From contig JASKKP010000002.1 in NCBI GenBank assembly GCA_030154105.1, positions 113,667 through 177,666 of the forward strand: a stretch of DNA of 64,000 nucleotides, read 5' to 3'. Positions within the stretch are counted from its first letter, which is position 1; each line of letters begins with the position of its first letter. Positions 50,082 to 59,827 of this stretch are shown here, piece by piece. Source of the stretch: Bacillota bacterium (GTDB lineage Bacteria; Bacillota; DTU030; DUMP01). A program made the translations under genes and the position numbers. The notes under the pieces were generated by a model that had not been told where the DNA came from, searched no databases, and was given only the letters and a program-made list of their open reading frames with translations.

Positions 50082-50867
50082 ATGCCGGACCTGGAGTACT
50101 TATCCAAAGCGTACTTTCTGCTGCTCCTCCTCGTCGCCCGTTTAGGCGGTTTCTTGACCATGGCTCCTTTTTTCGGCAGCCGCAACATTCAGCCAAGCCT
50201 GCGCTTTTTTCTCGCGTTTCTCTTTGGCCTTACCTTCCTACCCCTTTTTCCCGCTGCGGCCTACCCCGAGCCCGGGACGCTGGTGCAGGCTGCTTGGCTG
50301 CTTTTAAAAGAGGTGCTTCTAGGCATCGTGCTAGGCTTTGCGGCAGGCGTGTTCTTTTCCGCTTTTGCCGTGGCGGGGCAGATTCTGGACCTTCAGATTG
50401 GCTTCGGCATCGTCAACGTCTTCGACCCACAGAGCGGGGTGCAGGTGCCTCTTTTAGGTAACCTCCTCTACCTGATGGCTCTAATCATTCTACTCAGCAC
50501 CGACGGCCACTATTTACTGCTCCATGCCCTGTGGAGGAGCTTCGAAGCCGTACCGCCGGGCGGGAACTGGGGCGGGCCGGGCCTGGTAGAGGAAGTCGTA
50601 CGGGCTACGGCGGTGATGTTTGTGGCCGGAATCGAAATTGCCGCTCCGGTATTGGGAGCTCTTTTCCTGGCCGATTTGGCGCTGGCCATCATGGCGCGTA
50701 CCATGCCGCAGCTAAATGTTTTTGTGGTGGGTCTACCCCTTAAGGCGGCTCTGGGCCTGGGGCTGCTTGCCGTCTCTTTGCCCGCTTACGGCCTTTTGCT
50801 CAAGGCTCTTTTGAAGGAGGTGGAGAACAGCCTTGAAGCCATTCTCCTGCTCCTACCTCCGGGCTGA
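50082..50867 (+). CDS. fliR: Flagellar biosynthetic protein FliR
   Basis: Multi-TM; LARLGGFLTMAPFFGSRNIQPSLRFFLAF; order fliQ-fliR-flhB. Confidence 0.95.
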   Translation: MPDLEYLSKAYFLLLLLVARLGGFLTMAPFFGSRNIQPSLRFFLAFLFGLTFLPLFPAAAYPEPGTLVQAAWLLLKEVLLGIVLGFAAGVFFSAFAVAGQILDLQIGFGIVNVFDPQSGVQVPLLGNLLYLMALIILLSTDGHYLLLHALWRSFEAVPPGGNWGGPGLVEEVVRATAVMFVAGIEIAAPVLGALFLADLALAIMARTMPQLNVFVVGLPLKAALGLGLLAVSLPAYGLLLKALLKEVENSLEAILLLLPPG

Positions 50868-51951
50868 AGCCGGGATCAGGCCCTTTAACCTACAGCTTTT
50901 CGCCGGAGAGGAAAAAACTGAACCGGCTACGCCTCACAGGCGACGGGAAGCGCGCCGGAAAGGGCAAGTTTTTCACAGCTTGGAGTTGAATGCCGCCGCC
51001 GTGCTCCTAACTTGCGGCCTAACGGTGTTTTTCCTCCTGCCCCTTTGGCAGGCGGAACTTGTAGCCTTTACCAAGGAGACGTTTCTTACCCCGGCTGCTG
51101 ATTGGGAGGTGGCCGACGCTTATCGCCTGCTCCTCTACTTCCTGCTGCGTTTTGCCTACCTGGCGGTGCCCGTGCTCCTGGCAGGCTTGACCGCTGCTCT
51201 GTTGGTAAGTTACCTGCAGGTTGGGTTCGTCTTTAGCCTTGAGCCGGTGGCTTTTCGCCTGGACCGCCTGAATCCTGTGGCCGGCCTGGGCCGCCTCTTT
51301 TCCCGCCGTTCCTTGGTTACGCTGGTGCGGAACCTGGTGAAGCTTGTCATCGTCGGTTGGGTGGCGGTAAGCAGCATCAGGGGCGAGTACGCGCTCATTC
51401 CACGCCTACCGCTTGTCGGTATAGAAGGCTTTCTCGCCTTTCTTAAAAGACTCAGCTGGCGTCTCGTCTGGCAGAGCGGGCTGGCGGCGCTTGTCCTTGC
51501 CGTCTTCGACTTCCTCTACCAGCGCTGGGAGTACGAGCAGAGCCTGCGTATGTCACAGCAGGAGATCAAAGAGGAGTTGAAGGAAACGGAAGGAAGGCCG
51601 GAAACTCGGGTCCGCGTGCGCGAAAGGCAGCGCCAGTTGGCGCGTGCGCGGATGCTCCACCGCGTGCCGGAGGCGGATGTGGTGATCACGAACCCTACGC
51701 ATTACGCAGTGGCCCTCAAGTACGATGCCGCGCGCATGGCTGCTCCCGAGGTGATTGCCAAGGGGGCAGGGCTCATTGCCGAGCGTATTAAGCAGCTGGC
51801 CCGCGAGCACGGCGTAAGCATCGTGGAAAATAAACCTTTAGCCCAGGCGCTTTATCGCACGGTGGAAGTGGGAGAGAGCATTCCTGCAACTTTTTACCGA
51901 GCCGTGGCCGAGGTATTGGCCTACGTGTACCGGCAAAAGGGTTTGATTTAG
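50833..51951 (+). CDS. flhB: Flagellar biosynthetic protein FlhB
   Basis: EKTEPATPHRRREARRKGQV; autocleavage motif DVVITNPTHYAVALKYD. Confidence 0.97.
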   Translation: MKPFSCSYLRAEAGIRPFNLQLFAGEEKTEPATPHRRREARRKGQVFHSLELNAAAVLLTCGLTVFFLLPLWQAELVAFTKETFLTPAADWEVADAYRLLLYFLLRFAYLAVPVLLAGLTAALLVSYLQVGFVFSLEPVAFRLDRLNPVAGLGRLFSRRSLVTLVRNLVKLVIVGWVAVSSIRGEYALIPRLPLVGIEGFLAFLKRLSWRLVWQSGLAALVLAVFDFLYQRWEYEQSLRMSQQEIKEELKETEGRPETRVRVRERQRQLARARMLHRVPEADVVITNPTHYAVALKYDAARMAAPEVIAKGAGLIAERIKQLAREHGVSIVENKPLAQALYRTVEVGESIPATFYRAVAEVLAYVYRQKGLI

Positions 51952-51969
51952 GGCAGGGGGGAGGAGAAA

Positions 51970-54033
51970 GTGGAACAGCTTCCGAGCGCAGCTTCTGCCC
52001 GCAGTATCAAGTACGGTGATCTGTGGGTTACGGTGGCCGTGGTGGCCGTGGTAGGTATGATGATCATCCCGCTGCCCACCTGGCTCCTTGACCTCTTACT
52101 TACGTTCAACATTACCTTTAGCTTGACGGTACTCTTGGTCACCATGTACGTGCATCAACCGCTGGAGATTTCCGTGTTTCCCTCGCTGCTCCTCATTGCT
52201 ACCCTCTTTCGTTTGGCCCTCAATGTTTCCTCCACGCGGCTCATCTTAAGCCAGGGCGACGCCGGCCGGGTCATTGCCGCCTTCGGCCAGTTTGTCGTCG
52301 GCGGGAATCCGGTGGTGGGCTTCATCGTTTTCCTTATTCTGGTGGTTATCCAGTTCATCGTCATCACCCGCGGCGCCGAACGCGTGGCCGAAGTGGCCGC
52401 CCGCTTCACGCTGGATGCGATGCCCGGCAAACAGATGAGCATTGATGCCGACCTCAATGCCGGGATCATAACCGAAGAAGAAGCCCGGGCCAGGCGCCGG
52501 GAAGTGCGGCGGGAAGCCGATTTCTACGGAGCTATGGACGGTGCCAGTAAGTTCGTGAAGGGGGACGCCATCGCCGGCCTCATCATAACCGTGGTAAATA
52601 TTCTCGGCGGTTTCATCATCGGGGCCCTACAGGGGAACATGTCGCTGCCAGAAGTGCTGGCCCATTACACGCTCTTGACCGTGGGAGACGGGCTGGTAAG
52701 TCAGCTCCCTGCGCTCCTCATTTCTACCGCCACGGGCATCATCGTGACCCGGGCCGCTTCCGAAGGGAACCTGGGCGAGGACCTGACCCAGCAGATCTTT
52801 ACCGAACCCAGGGTGCTCTGGGTGGCGGCTGCGCTCCTTACGGTGCTGGGCCTGGTTCCAGGCCTGCCGCACCTTGCCTTCCTTTCCCTGGCGGCGCTCT
52901 TTGCCTTTCTGGCCTGGCGGCTGAGGCCGGAGGCGGGCCCTGCTGTGCCGGAGAAAACTCCTGCCCGCGCTAAAGAACTGGAAGATATGCGGCGCCCAGA
53001 AGCCGTGGCCGCCCTCCTTCCGGTGGACACCCTGGAGGTGGACCTAGGTTACGGTCTCATCGGCCTAGCCGACGCTGAGCAGGGCGGCGATCTCCTCGAC
53101 CGGGTGGTACTCCTCCGGCGCCAGTTGGCTTTGGAGCTTGGCCTCATCGTACCCACCGTGCGCATCCGCGACAACATTACCCTTGCTCCCAACACCTACG
53201 TGATTCTTTTGAAAGGAGTAGAAGTGGCTCGAGGCGAAGTGCTGCCCGGCTATTACCTGGCTATGGGCGAGCTAAAAGAGGGGCCGGCGCCGGGGCTTCC
53301 TACTCGCGAACCGGCTTTCGGTCTTCCGGCCTGGTGGGTCAGCGCCGCCGACAAAGAGAAGGCCGAGCGCGCGGGCTTTACGGTGGTAGACCCGGCTACG
53401 GTCATCGCCACCCACCTTACCGAGGTAATCAAGGCCCACGCCGACGAGATCCTCGGGCGGCGGGAGCTCGAGCTCATGCTGGATACCCTGCGCAAAGACA
53501 ATGCCGTCCTGGTGAATGAGGTGATTCCCGGCGTGGTGTCGGCCTTGGATCTCAAAAAAATCCTGGGCAATCTTCTGCATGAAGGCGTGTCCATCCGCGA
53601 CCTGGGCACTATTCTCGAGACCCTGGGCAATTTCGGGCGCCTGACCAAGGATACGGACATGCTCACAGAATACGTTCGCCAGGCGCTGGGGCGGCAGATT
53701 TCGCGGCAGCTTGCGCCTGAGAAAGGCCCCCTTATCGCCTTAACCTTGGATCGCGAGGTGGAGGAGGCCATAGATAAAAGCCTGCAGCGCACCGAACAAG
53801 GAACGTATCTGGCGCTCGACCCCGCACAGGCTGAGCGCATCCTGGCTAACCTTAAGGCACAACTTCAGCGCCTGCAGCCGGGGGAGCAGCCCGTAGTCCT
53901 TTGTTCGCCTTTAGTGCGTTTCTATTTCAAACGGTTGACGGAACGAGTTTTTCCGCGCCTGGCCGTGATTTCTTATAACGAGCTGGACCCCAGTCTGCAG
54001 GTGGAAGTGGTTGGAAGGGTGGGTCTTAAATGA
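51970..54033 (+). CDS. flhA: Flagellar biosynthesis protein FlhA
   Basis: TFNITFSLTVLLVTMYVHQPLEISVFPSLLLIATLFRLALNVSSTRLIL. Confidence 0.98.
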   Translation: MEQLPSAASARSIKYGDLWVTVAVVAVVGMMIIPLPTWLLDLLLTFNITFSLTVLLVTMYVHQPLEISVFPSLLLIATLFRLALNVSSTRLILSQGDAGRVIAAFGQFVVGGNPVVGFIVFLILVVIQFIVITRGAERVAEVAARFTLDAMPGKQMSIDADLNAGIITEEEARARRREVRREADFYGAMDGASKFVKGDAIAGLIITVVNILGGFIIGALQGNMSLPEVLAHYTLLTVGDGLVSQLPALLISTATGIIVTRAASEGNLGEDLTQQIFTEPRVLWVAAALLTVLGLVPGLPHLAFLSLAALFAFLAWRLRPEAGPAVPEKTPARAKELEDMRRPEAVAALLPVDTLEVDLGYGLIGLADAEQGGDLLDRVVLLRRQLALELGLIVPTVRIRDNITLAPNTYVILLKGVEVARGEVLPGYYLAMGELKEGPAPGLPTREPAFGLPAWWVSAADKEKAERAGFTVVDPATVIATHLTEVIKAHADEILGRRELELMLDTLRKDNAVLVNEVIPGVVSALDLKKILGNLLHEGVSIRDLGTILETLGNFGRLTKDTDMLTEYVRQALGRQISRQLAPEKGPLIALTLDREVEEAIDKSLQRTEQGTYLALDPAQAERILANLKAQLQRLQPGEQPVVLCSPLVRFYFKRLTERVFPRLAVISYNELDPSLQVEVVGRVGLK

Positions 54034-55130
54034 GAATTCGGCGTTACGTGGCCGCTTCGCTGCCGGCGGCGGTGGCCCAGGTGAAAAAGGATTTAGGCCC
54101 GGAAGCCGTTATCTTGGAGGTAAGGCGTGTGCGCGCGCCCGGGCTAATCGGCTGGTTTCGGCCGCGCCGGGTGGAGGTGACGGCGGCGGGGGGCGAACCT
54201 TACCCGCGGACGGAGGCCACATCGTGCCCGTCCCCCAAGGCTTCCACCCCGGCGGGCCCCGCGCCCCCTCCCGCAGCTACTTGGGCCGTGGGTGCCACGG
54301 CATTACTTCCGACCGAGCTTCTTCCCGAGCGTCTCCGCCGGCCTTACGCGTTGGCCCGGGAACAGGTGAGTAAATTGGTGCAGCGCGGCGTACGTCTCGA
54401 ACTTGCCCAGGAATTGGTGGAGCGGGCGCTGGCCAACGTCCCGGAAGATAGACTGGCCGACGGTGCCGCCCTTACCGAAAGCCTGCGCCGGGAGATGCTC
54501 AGGCTCTTTCCGAGCAGCCCGCCCGAGCCGCTTTCCGGCCGTGTGTTTGCCTTTATCGGCCCTACGGGAGTGGGCAAGACCACTACCATTGCCAAGCTGG
54601 CGGCCATCTATAGCCTGCAGAAAGAAAAACGGGTGGCCATCCTGACTCAGGATACGTACCGCATCGCCGCTGTAGAGCAACTCAAGCGTTACGCCGAGAT
54701 TCTGCGGCTGCCGCTGGAGGTGCTGTTTACCCCGGACGACCTGCCCGCAGCGTTAGAGCGGCAAGGCCAGGCCGACCTTATCCTCCTCGACACGGCCGGA
54801 CGCAGCCCAAAGCAGGGGATGCACCTGGCGGAACTCCGCACCTTTCTCGGCCGCTGCCCGGAAATACAGAACGTCCTGGTGCTAAGCGCCACCACCAAAC
54901 CGGATGACCTGGAGCACGTCTTCGAGCGGTTCCAGCCGCTTCATCCCAGCCAACTGTTATTTACGAAACTGGACGAAACAACAAGCGTAGGCTCCATCCT
55001 TAATCTTATGGCCCGGGCCAAGATGCCCGTTGGCTACGTAACCAACGGGCAAAATGTGCCCGACGATGTGGAAGTGGCATCGCCGGAGCGGCTGGTTGAT
55101 ATGGTTTTGGGAGGAACGCCCGATGCCTGA
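54030..55130 (+). CDS. flhF: SRP-like GTPase FlhF
   Basis: [56 protein letters not shown]. Confidence 0.96.
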   Translation: MRIRRYVAASLPAAVAQVKKDLGPEAVILEVRRVRAPGLIGWFRPRRVEVTAAGGEPYPRTEATSCPSPKASTPAGPAPPPAATWAVGATALLPTELLPERLRRPYALAREQVSKLVQRGVRLELAQELVERALANVPEDRLADGAALTESLRREMLRLFPSSPPEPLSGRVFAFIGPTGVGKTTTIAKLAAIYSLQKEKRVAILTQDTYRIAAVEQLKRYAEILRLPLEVLFTPDDLPAALERQGQADLILLDTAGRSPKQGMHLAELRTFLGRCPEIQNVLVLSATTKPDDLEHVFERFQPLHPSQLLFTKLDETTSVGSILNLMARAKMPVGYVTNGQNVPDDVEVASPERLVDMVLGGTPDA

Positions 55131-55980
55131 CCAAGCCGAACGCCTGCGCGAGCTCGCTAGAGAATGGGGAAGAAAGCAGCTGAAACCGGCCGGGCGCGTC
55201 ATCGCTGTGGCCAGCGGCAAAGGAGGGGTAGGCAAGACCAACTTTGCAGTTAACTTGGGCCTGGCGCTTCGGGAACTGGGTAAGACCGTTACCATCCTGG
55301 ATGCGGATTTGGGCCTAGCCAATGTGGACGTGGTTCTGGGGATCACTCCTACTTACACCCTGGCCCATGTGGCGCGGCGGGAGAAAAGCCTGCCGGAAGT
55401 CGTTTGCCTGAGCCACGGTCTTAAGGTGGTAGCCGGGTGCAGCGGGTTTGAAGAGTTGGTGGACCTGCCGGATCATGAACTGGGACGGTTAGTTAAGGAG
55501 GCGGCCGAGCTCGAAAGCGATTTCTTTCTCATTGATACGGGAGCCGGCATTGCGCGCCCGGTTATCAGCCTGGCGTTGGCGGCGCAGGAGGTCGTGGTTA
55601 TTACCACACCCGAACCGACGTCCTTAACCGACGCTTACGCCCTTATCAAAGTCCTTTTCCGCCGCAACCCGCACATTACCCTGCACCTGGTGGTAAACCG
55701 GGTGGCCAGCTTGGCCGAGGGGGAGCGCGTGGCCGAAAACCTTAAACGCGTGGCTGAGGAATTCTTGGACGCCAAGCTCAACCACCTGGGCAGCATACCC
55801 GAGGACAGCGCAGTCCGCTCTTGCGTGGCCAGACAGGAACCTCTCATGTGTTCATGTCCGGGGGCACCGGCGGCCCGCGAATTTCGCCAGATTGCCGCGG
55901 CCCTTTCCGGCTGCGCTGTGCTGCCGGCAAAAGGTGGCCTGCCCGGTTTTCTCGGTCGCCTGCGCTTTTTGGTCCGTTAG
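55123..55980 (+). CDS. flhG: MinD-like ATPase FlhG/YlxH
   Basis: VASGKGGVGKTNFAVNLGLALRELGKTVTILDADLGLANVDVVLGI. Confidence 0.96.
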   Translation: MPDQAERLRELAREWGRKQLKPAGRVIAVASGKGGVGKTNFAVNLGLALRELGKTVTILDADLGLANVDVVLGITPTYTLAHVARREKSLPEVVCLSHGLKVVAGCSGFEELVDLPDHELGRLVKEAAELESDFFLIDTGAGIARPVISLALAAQEVVVITTPEPTSLTDAYALIKVLFRRNPHITLHLVVNRVASLAEGERVAENLKRVAEEFLDAKLNHLGSIPEDSAVRSCVARQEPLMCSCPGAPAAREFRQIAAALSGCAVLPAKGGLPGFLGRLRFLVR

Positions 55981-55991
55981 GAGGCGGTGCA

Positions 55992-56636
55992 ATGTCGAGT
56001 GAGCTGCGCCTCAACCAAAAGGTCGAAATTGAAAAGATCAAGGACGACGGGCGGGAAATTTACCCTTCTTACATTGTGGCCATAGATGATAATACCATCA
56101 GCTTGGCCGCGCCGCTTTCAGGCGGGTACGTCGTTTTTTTCGCCGTCGGCGAGCCGGTGCGGGTTTACGCCGGGAGGATAGCTTTTTCCAGCGAGGTGGT
56201 GGCGCGAAAGTTTTTTCCCGACCCCCTCCTCATTGTAAGCAGGCCGGAGGTGTTGGAAAAGGTACAGCGTCGCAGCTTTGTCCGTTTGGAGGCCAGCCTT
56301 CCGGCCGTGGTGCGCGTATACGAGGCAACGGCCGGGGGACCGGGCCAGGCCATGGAGGAAGTTAAGACTTACACGCTGGACGTCAGCGGTGGAGGAGCCC
56401 TTTTAGCCTTTCCCCACGCTTTACCGCCGGAGACGCCGCTGGAACTTACCATTTCGCTGCCGGACGAAAAGATCTCCTGCCAGGCCAAAGTAAAGCGCGT
56501 TGAGGAAGGGACGGCTTCAGACCGCCCGGCGCGCCTGGGAGTGGAGTTTACGGCCATCAGCCCGCGGGACCAGGATAAAATCGTCAAGTTCATTTTCGAG
56601 CGGCAGCGAGAACTGCGCCAAAAAGGCCTCCTATGA
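55992..56636 (+). CDS. PilZ-domain flagellar brake protein (YcgR/YpfA-like)
   Basis: YcgR-N-like domain then RRSFVRLEASLPAVV and LDVSGGGALLAFP (RxxxR and D/NxSxxG c-di-GMP motifs). Confidence 0.92.
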   Translation: MSSELRLNQKVEIEKIKDDGREIYPSYIVAIDDNTISLAAPLSGGYVVFFAVGEPVRVYAGRIAFSSEVVARKFFPDPLLIVSRPEVLEKVQRRSFVRLEASLPAVVRVYEATAGGPGQAMEEVKTYTLDVSGGGALLAFPHALPPETPLELTISLPDEKISCQAKVKRVEEGTASDRPARLGVEFTAISPRDQDKIVKFIFERQRELRQKGLL

Positions 56637-57214
56637 AGATTGTAGGTGTAGCTGCTTCAACAGGGGGACCGCGGGCCCTCATCCATCTCTTCCAGTTACT
56701 GGCACCAGATCTCCCGGCGGCCTTTCTTGTGGTTCAACATCTTCCCCCCGAATTTGTTTCCCCCTTTGCCGAGCGCCTGGCGGCCATGACGGGCTGGCCG
56801 GCACATGTGGCCAAAGACGGCGAGGAGCTCTCCCCCGGGGCGCTCCTGGTTGCACCAGGAGATACCCATCTCCTAGTCGAAGGTTTCGGTTCGCCTCCGG
56901 AGCGCTGGTTGGCCCGATTAAGCTTAGCGCCCCCGGTGGGTGGGCATCGCCCGTCGGCCGAGCCCCTCTTCGCTTCGATGGCAACGGCTTGCGGGCGCCT
57001 GGGAATAGGGGTGGTTCTCACCGGAATGGGAAGTGACGGCGCGCAGGGTCTCCTTAAACTCAAGGCGGCCGGCGGCCTTACCTTGGGCGAAGCGGAGGCC
57101 ACGTGCGTGGTCTTCGGGATGCCGCGGGCAGCTTGGGAAAAAGGCGCTTTGGCCGAACTTCTCCCCCTTCCCCATTTAGCCCGCGCCATCGAAGCTGCCG
57201 TGCGCGCACCTTGA
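56633..57214 (+). CDS. cheB: CheB methylesterase domain protein lacking the receiver domain
   Basis: VAASTGGPRAL, VQHLPPEFV, LTGMGSDGAQGL (Ser-His-Asp); ~190 aa, no REC domain. Confidence 0.9.
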   Translation: MKIVGVAASTGGPRALIHLFQLLAPDLPAAFLVVQHLPPEFVSPFAERLAAMTGWPAHVAKDGEELSPGALLVAPGDTHLLVEGFGSPPERWLARLSLAPPVGGHRPSAEPLFASMATACGRLGIGVVLTGMGSDGAQGLLKLKAAGGLTLGEAEATCVVFGMPRAAWEKGALAELLPLPHLARAIEAAVRAP

Positions 57215-57292
57215 AGGTTTTTGGCCCAGGAGGCTTCCGCCTCCCGGTTGTACTTACTTGGCAACTAAGCACCTAAGACGATATTTTGCGAG

Positions 57293-59311
57293 GTGAGGCA
57301 CGTGATGAATGATTCCGCCCGCTACCGCGAGGTATTCTTTGCAGAAGCCGAGGAACATCTGCAGGAACTTAACGAAGGGCTTCTCACCTTAGAGAAAGAC
57401 CCTGCCGCCAAAGACGCCGTCAACACGGTTTTCCGGGCGGCCCACACCATTAAGGGCATGGCGGCAACTATGGGATTTCAAACCATCACCACCCTAACGC
57501 ATCGGCTGGAGGACGTTTTGGACCGCGTCCGCAGCGGCACTCTCTCGGTAACACCTGAACTTTCCGACCTCTTATTTAGGGCGGTGGATAGGCTGGAGGA
57601 ATTGCTCGGCGCAGCGCAGGCCGGGAACGAGCCGCCTGCCGCCTCCCTGGAAGATATTCTTCCTGAACTTTCCCGCTGGGCAGGAATGAGCGAGGCGCCG
57701 AAACTACCTCAGACGAACGAGGCATCCTCGGCTGCGACCGATCTAAGCGCCTATGAAGCGCGCGTAATTCAGGAAGCCGGGCCTCAGGGCTTTCAGGCGT
57801 TCTTTCTTACCGTCTACCTGGCTCCGGACTGCATCATGAAAGGTGTGCGGGCCTTTCTCGTCTTTAAAAAGCTGGAGGGGAAAGGGGAGGTCCTACGCGC
57901 GGAACCGCCCGTGGAAGACCTGGAAGAAGAGAAGTTTGGCACGAGCTTCCGGCTCCTCTTTCTCACGCGTGAAACTCCTGCTGCCCTAGAGGCCCTTTTG
58001 AACGGCGTGAGCGACGTAACCAAGGTGGAAGTACGTCCTGTCGTGCTGAAGACGCCTGAGGAAGCCAGAACGCCTGATGTAGCACCTTCCCGGCGAGAAA
58101 ACCGGGAGGAGAAACAGCGACACCTCAGTACGCAAACCGTTCGCATTGACATCCACCGCCTCGATAGCCTCATGAACCTGGTAGGCGAACTGGTAATCAC
58201 GAAAACCAGGCTTGAGCAGCTTCTTTCCGGATCTTCTCCTGAGGTAGAAGAGACGCTAAAAGCGCTCACGCGTGTGGCGGGCGGGCTGCAGGATGCGGTG
58301 ATGAAGGCGCGCATGGTACCCCTGGCCCAGGTGTTCAGCCGTTTTCCGCGCATGGTGCGCGACCTGGCCCGCGAGCTAGGACGCCAAGTGGAGTTCGTCA
58401 TCGAAGGCGAAGACACCGAGCTCGACCGCAGCGTCATCGACGAAATCGGCGACCCGCTGGTCCATCTCTTGCGCAATGCGGTGGACCACGGCATTGAACC
58501 GCCCGCGGAAAGGGAACGGCGCGGCAAAGAGCCCACGGGCCACGTACGCCTGTCGGCTTGTTATGAAGGCAATCACGTCCTCATCGCCGTTGAGGACGAC
58601 GGTGAAGGGATCGATTGTCAGGCCGTTCTGGCCAAGGCCGAGGAGCGCGGCCTCATTACGGCTCAGGAAGCGAAAACGATGTCCGAAAAGGAGATTTACC
58701 GCCTCCTCTTCCTGCCCGGTTTTTCTACGGCCGCGCGCATTACCGACGTCTCCGGCCGCGGCGTGGGGCTGGACGTGGTGCAGAACAAGATTGAATCCTT
58801 AGGGGGCAGCGTGGAGGTAACAAGCCGGCCCGGGCAAGGCACCAGGTTTGCCATTCGGCTGCCGCTCACCCTGGCCATCATCCAGGCCTTGCTCGTAAAG
58901 AGCGGCACCGAGACATATGCCCTGCCGCTGGAGAACGTGGAAGAGATTCAAGTGGTCCGCACCGCCGACCTCAAGAAGGTGCGCGGGCGCGACGTGCTCC
59001 TCCTGCGCGGGGAGGTGGTACCCTTGGTCAACCTGCGGGCTCTGCTGGGAGGAGAAACTGCGGGCGAGGGTGAAGAGGAAGAAGTCCCGGTGGTGGTGAT
59101 TCGCAGTGGAGAGCGGGCCGGTCTGGTGGTAGACGGGCTTGTAGGTCAGCGGGAGATTGTCATCAAATCGCTGGGGCGGTTCCTGGGGAATGTACCCGGC
59201 ATCGGTGGGGCAACCATCCTCGGCGACGGGCGCGTGGTCCTCATCCTGGACACGGGCGGGGTCCTGGCCCTGGCGGAAGGCCGGATGGACAGGCGGCGAA
59301 TGGCTTCTTAG
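57293..59311 (+). CDS. cheA: Chemotaxis histidine kinase CheA
   Basis: Hpt AAHTIKGMAATMGF; LRNAVDHGIE N-box; DVSGRGVGLDVV; C-terminal CheW-like domain. Confidence 0.97.
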   Translation: MRHVMNDSARYREVFFAEAEEHLQELNEGLLTLEKDPAAKDAVNTVFRAAHTIKGMAATMGFQTITTLTHRLEDVLDRVRSGTLSVTPELSDLLFRAVDRLEELLGAAQAGNEPPAASLEDILPELSRWAGMSEAPKLPQTNEASSAATDLSAYEARVIQEAGPQGFQAFFLTVYLAPDCIMKGVRAFLVFKKLEGKGEVLRAEPPVEDLEEEKFGTSFRLLFLTRETPAALEALLNGVSDVTKVEVRPVVLKTPEEARTPDVAPSRRENREEKQRHLSTQTVRIDIHRLDSLMNLVGELVITKTRLEQLLSGSSPEVEETLKALTRVAGGLQDAVMKARMVPLAQVFSRFPRMVRDLARELGRQVEFVIEGEDTELDRSVIDEIGDPLVHLLRNAVDHGIEPPAERERRGKEPTGHVRLSACYEGNHVLIAVEDDGEGIDCQAVLAKAEERGLITAQEAKTMSEKEIYRLLFLPGFSTAARITDVSGRGVGLDVVQNKIESLGGSVEVTSRPGQGTRFAIRLPLTLAIIQALLVKSGTETYALPLENVEEIQVVRTADLKKVRGRDVLLLRGEVVPLVNLRALLGGETAGEGEEEEVPVVVIRSGERAGLVVDGLVGQREIVIKSLGRFLGNVPGIGGATILGDGRVVLILDTGGVLALAEGRMDRRRMAS

Positions 59312-59338
59312 CAAAACAGAGGAAAGGGAGGAGAAACC

Positions 59339-59827
59339 ATGCAGCGCAAAGAACGGCAACTGGTTGTCTTTACCTTAGGGAAGGAGGAATATGGCGTAGA
59401 TATCTTGCAGGTGCAAGAGATCAAACGTCTGACGGAGATTACCCGCGTGCCTAACGCGCCGCCTTTTGTCGAGGGGGTAATCAACCTGCGCGGCAACATA
59501 ATTCCCGTGATCGATTTGCACAAGCGCTTTGGCTTGGGGGCCTTCGAGCCGGGTCCCGAAAGCCGGATTGTTATCGTCACCGTACGCGACATTACCCTGG
59601 GGATCATGGTGGATTCTGTTTCCGAGGTACTTACCCTGGAAGAGGCCGCCATCGCTCCGCCGCCGCCATTGGTAGCGGGAATTGAGGCTAGCTTTCTTGA
59701 GGGAATCGGGCGGCTGGACGATCGCCTGCTGATACTCCTCAACATGGATCGCATCCTCGGCCTTGAGGAAGTGGCCGCTGCCCAGGAGTTTCAGAACAAG
59801 GCTGCGGAGGCAGGTGCCGGCCGGTGA
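59339..59827 (+). CDS. cheW: Chemotaxis coupling protein CheW
   Basis: QLVVFTLGKEEYGVDILQVQEIKRLTEITRVPNAPPFVEGVINLRGNIIPVIDL. Confidence 0.97.
   Translation: MQRKERQLVVFTLGKEEYGVDILQVQEIKRLTEITRVPNAPPFVEGVINLRGNIIPVIDLHKRFGLGAFEPGPESRIVIVTVRDITLGIMVDSVSEVLTLEEAAIAPPPPLVAGIEASFLEGIGRLDDRLLILLNMDRILGLEEVAAAQEFQNKAAEAGAGR

Noticed and set aside
57261-57288. Promoter-like TTGGCA-N18-TATTTT and GACGATAT (sigma-D -10-like) before cheA
   Set aside because: Would place the transcript start at or inside the cheA RBS, and no TAAA -35 is present for sigma-D.
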